DNA from: Gammaproteobacteria bacterium
GTDB taxonomy: Bacteria; Pseudomonadota; Gammaproteobacteria; Chromatiales; Chromatiaceae
Assembly (NCBI GenBank): GCA_020445405.1
Contig: JAGRGQ010000016.1
Span: 1 to 60,010 of the forward strand
DNA: 60,010 nucleotides
Reading direction: 5' to 3'
A program made the position numbers and the translations under genes. Positions 57,636 to 60,010 of the stretch are shown in pieces (within the stretch, counting starts at the first letter, position 1; each line of letters starts with the position of its first letter). The notes under the pieces are model-generated. The model did no database searches, was not told where the DNA came from, and saw only the letters and a program-made list of their open reading frames with translations.

Positions 57636-58715
57636 ATGCAGCATAGTTTGACGACTGGTTTCTTTCCCCAACTGAGCGTAATCATCCCGACGATGAACGA
57701 GTCCCGAACGCTGCCGGAGCTGCTTGAAGGGCTTGAACGGCAACGGCAGATCCAGCTCGAGGTCATCGTTTGCGACGGCGGCTCGCAGGACGAAACAGCG
57801 GAGGCAGCCAAACGAGCAGGCGTTATTCTGGTGCAATCCGATGCCGGACGGGGCCGCCAGATGAATCGTGCCGCCGACAGAGCGACCGCCGCTCATCTGC
57901 TGTTTCTGCATGCCGACTCCAGGCCCACCAGTGATCTCCAGTTGCACGATGCGTTGGAGGCGCTCGTCGCCACTTGCGCACAGGCTGCAAGTAAGCGCAT
58001 TGCCGGGCACTTCAGGCTGAGATTCAGACGTCAGTTGAAAGGCAATGATCTGGCCTACAGTTACTATGAAAAAAAGAGCGCACTCAACCGGGCGGAGTGC
58101 ACCAATGGCGACCAGGGCTTCCTAATGCCAGCCGAGTTCTTTCGGGAATTGGGTGGATTTGACGAGTCGCTCTGGTTTCTCGAGGATCAACGCCTGGCGG
58201 AAAAAATCCGCCGCACCGGCCGCTGGATAACGCTGCCGGGTGCGATGGAGACCTCGGCGCGTCGATTCGAGCACGAAGGACTGGGTCGGCGCATGATACT
58301 TTCCGCGCTTATCATGAACTTCCACAGCATCGGACTGACCGAGTTTTTCGACCGGGCGGACAATGTTTACCGCAACCAGGAGAATACCGGACGTCTGCTG
58401 ATGACTCCGATCTTTCAACTGATCAGCGATCTTAACCGGGAAGCAGGGATCGATGTCTCACGCCAACGCTGGCGTGCGACCGGTCGCTACGTTTTGAGCC
58501 ATGCCTGGCAACCCTTTTTCTATCTCGATGCCGTCGTGATCGGCAAGCTGTTTAAAACCAGCGCCCATCCGCTCCTCACCCTGCACGACAGCGTGTTTAA
58601 ACCGATCACCCGCTTTGCAATTTTCGAAATACTAACTGCCGGGCTGACCTGGATCTGGTTCCAGATAAGCTGGAAGGTTTTCTCACTGCTGGAACAACGC
58701 GGGTCTCCTGAGTAG
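57636..58715 (+). CDS. Family-2 glycosyltransferase with C-terminal extension
   Basis: It has 359 residues. Residues 10-235 form a GT-A domain: LSVIIPTMNESRTLPELLEGL, VIVCDGGSQDET, VQSDAGRGRQMNRAA and LLFLHADSRP (DxD-like HAD), then GDQGFLMPAEFFRELGGFDESLWFLEDQRLAEKI. This matches the TIGR04283 type, normally about 230 residues. The extra C-terminal 120 residues (from about 240) are unusual and end in a hydrophobic stretch that may touch the membrane. It lies divergent from the NosD-like gene. Donor and acceptor are unknown. Confidence 0.85.
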   Translation: MQHSLTTGFFPQLSVIIPTMNESRTLPELLEGLERQRQIQLEVIVCDGGSQDETAEAAKRAGVILVQSDAGRGRQMNRAADRATAAHLLFLHADSRPTSDLQLHDALEALVATCAQAASKRIAGHFRLRFRRQLKGNDLAYSYYEKKSALNRAECTNGDQGFLMPAEFFRELGGFDESLWFLEDQRLAEKIRRTGRWITLPGAMETSARRFEHEGLGRRMILSALIMNFHSIGLTEFFDRADNVYRNQENTGRLLMTPIFQLISDLNREAGIDVSRQRWRATGRYVLSHAWQPFFYLDAVVIGKLFKTSAHPLLTLHDSVFKPITRFAIFEILTAGLTWIWFQISWKVFSLLEQRGSPE

Positions 58716-58780
58716 AACCTGTCGCATCAGCCCGCGCGGGATGATAGGTTCCAAGGGCAGGCTGAAGACCAGCGTGCCGG

Positions 58781-59287
58781 TCATTGACGGACTCGCTCCA
58801 GCGTCAGGAAAACATAGTCATAGACATTCCGCGCGTCGGCCAGGTGCTCCTCCCGCTCCAGCTCAATCCAGTCCGCCTTATCGAACCGGGGGAATAGTAT
58901 ATCCCCGTCGATTTCCGCGCGAACCAGGGTAAGGTACATGCGCGATGCATACGGCAGCACCTGTTTGTAGAGGGCGCCGCCGCCGATCACCATCACTTCC
59001 GGCGCCGGACCTGCCTTCCGCAGCGCTTCGTCGAAACTGCGGGCGATTTCACACCCCGCGGCGGTGAAGCCGTGATCGCGCGATATCACGATGTGCACCC
59101 TGCCGGGCAGCAGTCCAGGCAACGACTGCCAGGTCCGCCGTCCCATGATCATCGGCTTGCCCATAGTCAGCTGCTTGAAATGCTTCAGGTCCGCGGGCAG
59201 ATGCCAGGGAAGCTTATTGCCGCGCCCGATAACACAGTTTTCAGCTATGGCTGCAATAAGGGATATTCGATTCGGAATGGCCTGCAT
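58781..59287 (-). CDS. folA: Dihydrofolate reductase
   Basis: Reduces dihydrofolate to tetrahydrofolate with NADPH. From the ATG at 59287 it has 168 residues with ISLIAAIAENCVIGRGNKLPWHLPADLKHFKQLT, PMIMGRRTWQSLPGLLPGR and VMVIGGGALYKQVLPYASRMYLTLV; it is full length. It lies downstream of thyA on the same strand, a common pairing because thymidylate synthase produces dihydrofolate. Here a mini-gene with its own terminator lies between them. Confidence 0.97.
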   Translation of the reverse strand: MQAIPNRISLIAAIAENCVIGRGNKLPWHLPADLKHFKQLTMGKPMIMGRRTWQSLPGLLPGRVHIVISRDHGFTAAGCEIARSFDEALRKAGPAPEVMVIGGGALYKQVLPYASRMYLTLVRAEIDGDILFPRFDKADWIELEREEHLADARNVYDYVFLTLERVRQ

Positions 59288-59375
59288 GGGGCGCAATATT
59301 ATCACAGCCGCTTCGCTGCCCCGGCGTCAGCTGGCTCACAGCAGAGAATTAGCCGACCGGCGGCAGGCATGTCGC

Positions 59376-59397
59376 AAAAAAAAGCGCCGCACGCTCT
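59376..59397 (-). terminator. Rho-independent terminator of the 39-residue mini-gene
   Basis: On the minus strand, a six-pair stem (AGAGCG / CGCTTT, one G-T pair, loop TGCGG) runs into eight consecutive T residues (complement of 59376-59383). It begins 39 bases after the small ORF's stop and lies before the folA start, so folA probably has its own promoter. Confidence 0.65.
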
Positions 59398-59436
59398 ACC
59401 GCCCGTCAAACACTCATCCGCCTACCGGCACCGTGG

Positions 59437-59556
59437 TCAGACGCAGATCTCCTCCTCAGCCTCGATCATCATCTCCACGATAACCTCCATTTCCAGTGGA
59501 AAGCTCTCAGACAGCTCCTGCCACTCACTGCATTCGATATTCAAATAACCCGACAT
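59437..59556 (-). CDS. Acidic 39-residue small protein (unrecognised)
   Basis: The ATG at 59556 is preceded by a strong ribosome site (GGGAGGTG, four to five bases away). The peptide, MSGYLNIECSEWQELSESF followed by PLEMEVIVEMMIEAEEEICV, has no Lys or Arg, about a third Glu, one Trp and two Cys. A sigma-70-like promoter precedes it and a terminator follows it, so it has a complete expression unit between thyA and folA. I know no family for it. Alternatively the transcript acts as a small RNA. Confidence 0.6.
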   Translation of the reverse strand: MSGYLNIECSEWQELSESFPLEMEVIVEMMIEAEEEICV

Positions 59557-59592
59557 GGCGCACCTCCCGGCACAGCTGAAACTCTTATTACC

Positions 59593-59622
59593 AGTATATA
59601 ATTGTTTTCTTATATATTTCAA
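59593..59622 (-). promoter_or_regulatory. Sigma-70-type promoter of the mini-gene
   Basis: Reading the minus strand, TTGAAA (59622-59617) and TATACT (59598-59593) are 18 bases apart; each matches its consensus at five of six positions in a strongly AT-rich stretch. A start near 59586 would leave a leader of about 30 bases carrying the GGGAGGTG ribosome site. Confidence 0.6.
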
Positions 59623-59666
59623 GTTACAGATACATAAACGACGTGGTTTCGCTCTGTTTCCCCAGA

Positions 59667-60010
59667 TTAGACGGCGACCGGCGCCTTGATATGCGGATGG
59701 CAGCGGTAGTCGCGCAGATCAAAATCCTCGAACCTGAAATCGAACAACGACTTGACGTCGGGATTCAGCACCATTTTCGGGAGCGGGAAAGGCGTTCGTT
59801 CGAGCTGCGTATCCACCTGTTCGAGGTGATTCGAATAGAGGTGCGCATCTCCGAAGGTATGAATAAACTCACCCGGCTTGAGACCGCTGACCTGGGCAAT
59901 CATCAGGGTCAGCAGCGCATAGGAGGCAATATTGAACGGAACGCCCAGAAAAATGTCTGCGCTGCGCTGATAGAGCTGACAGGAGAGGCTTCCGTCGCCA
60001 ACGTAGAACT
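59667..60010 (-). CDS. thyA: Thymidylate synthase, C-terminal part (runs off the window)
   Basis: Makes dTMP from dUMP using methylenetetrahydrofolate. Only the last 114 codons are inside the window; the reading frame is open to the right edge. They show [26 protein letters not shown], the dUMP/folate segment [41 protein letters not shown] and the conserved C-terminus IKAPVAV. The active-site cysteine lies just outside the window. It is on the same strand as folA. Confidence 0.96.
   Translation of the reverse strand, partial: FYVGDGSLSCQLYQRSADIFLGVPFNIASYALLTLMIAQVSGLKPGEFIHTFGDAHLYSNHLEQVDTQLERTPFPLPKMVLNPDVKSLFDFRFEDFDLRDYRCHPHIKAPVAV

Overview
The window is a chromosomal stretch of a gammaproteobacterium, with roughly 55-58% GC by eye. 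The gene content and many operon orders are those of Gammaproteobacteria: mreBCD-mrdA-rodA-mltB-rlpA-dacA-ybeD-lipB-lipA; aroQ-accB-accC-prmA-DUF3426-dusB-fis-purH-purD; lptD-surA-pdxA...apaG-apaH. A gatCAB amidotransferase, a DsrC-type protein beside a CysB-type regulator, a DsbD/TlpA pair and a NosD-like protein point towards the free-living or symbiotic sulfur-oxidising (Chromatiales-like) side of the class. That placement is an inference, not something the sequence proves. I see no insertion sequence, prophage, CRISPR array, rRNA operon or origin.

Layout. 0.1-1.6 kb: tRNA-Tyr and a FadL-type outer-membrane porin. 2.0-7.3 kb (minus strand): pth, rplY, prs, tRNA-Gln, ispE and a TPR lipoprotein, divergent from hemA-prfA-prmC-hypothetical-moeB-methyltransferase (7.4-12.6 kb, plus). 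12.7-14.6 kb: an ANTAR response regulator and a GGDEF diguanylate cyclase. 14.6-17.8 kb (minus): gatC-gatA-gatB. 18.0-29.5 kb (plus): the cell-shape and peptidoglycan block running into lipoate synthesis (lipB, lipA). 29.5-33.4 kb: fxsA (minus), cutA, dsbD with a duplicated N-terminal domain, and a TlpA-like thioredoxin. 33.5-43.6 kb (plus): aroQ, fatty-acid carboxylase subunits, prmA, dusB-fis, and purH and purD separated by an LpxA-like gene. 43.6-49.9 kb: amgK-like kinase (minus), then lptD-surA-pdxA. 49.9-53.6 kb: an accessory insertion (DsrC-like, CysB, Gfo/Idh dehydrogenase, small ORFs, ankyrin protein) where ksgA often lies. 53.7-58.7 kb: apaG, YjdF-like, apaH, a small membrane protein, a NosD-like protein and a family-2 glycosyltransferase. 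58.8-60.0 kb (minus): folA, a probable 39-residue mini-gene and the C-terminal part of thyA.

How the genes work together. Most of the window is envelope and growth machinery. MreBCD, PBP2 and RodA build the lateral wall; MltB, RlpA and DacA trim it; LptD and SurA assemble the outer membrane; AmgK recycles wall sugars. AccBC, LipAB, PurHD, AroQ, PdxA, IspE, Prs and HemA supply precursors. GatCAB, Pth, PrfA, PrmC, PrmA, L25, DusB and two tRNAs serve translation.

The less ordinary items are these: a complete-looking promoter/ribosome-site/39-residue-ORF/terminator unit between thyA and folA; a DsrC paralogue lacking both redox cysteines, divergent from cysB; a DsbD with two alpha domains; an mreC whose conserved N-terminus has no normal start codon; and a stand-alone LpxA-like acyltransferase between purH and purD. 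I found no clear multi-gene system of an unknown kind.
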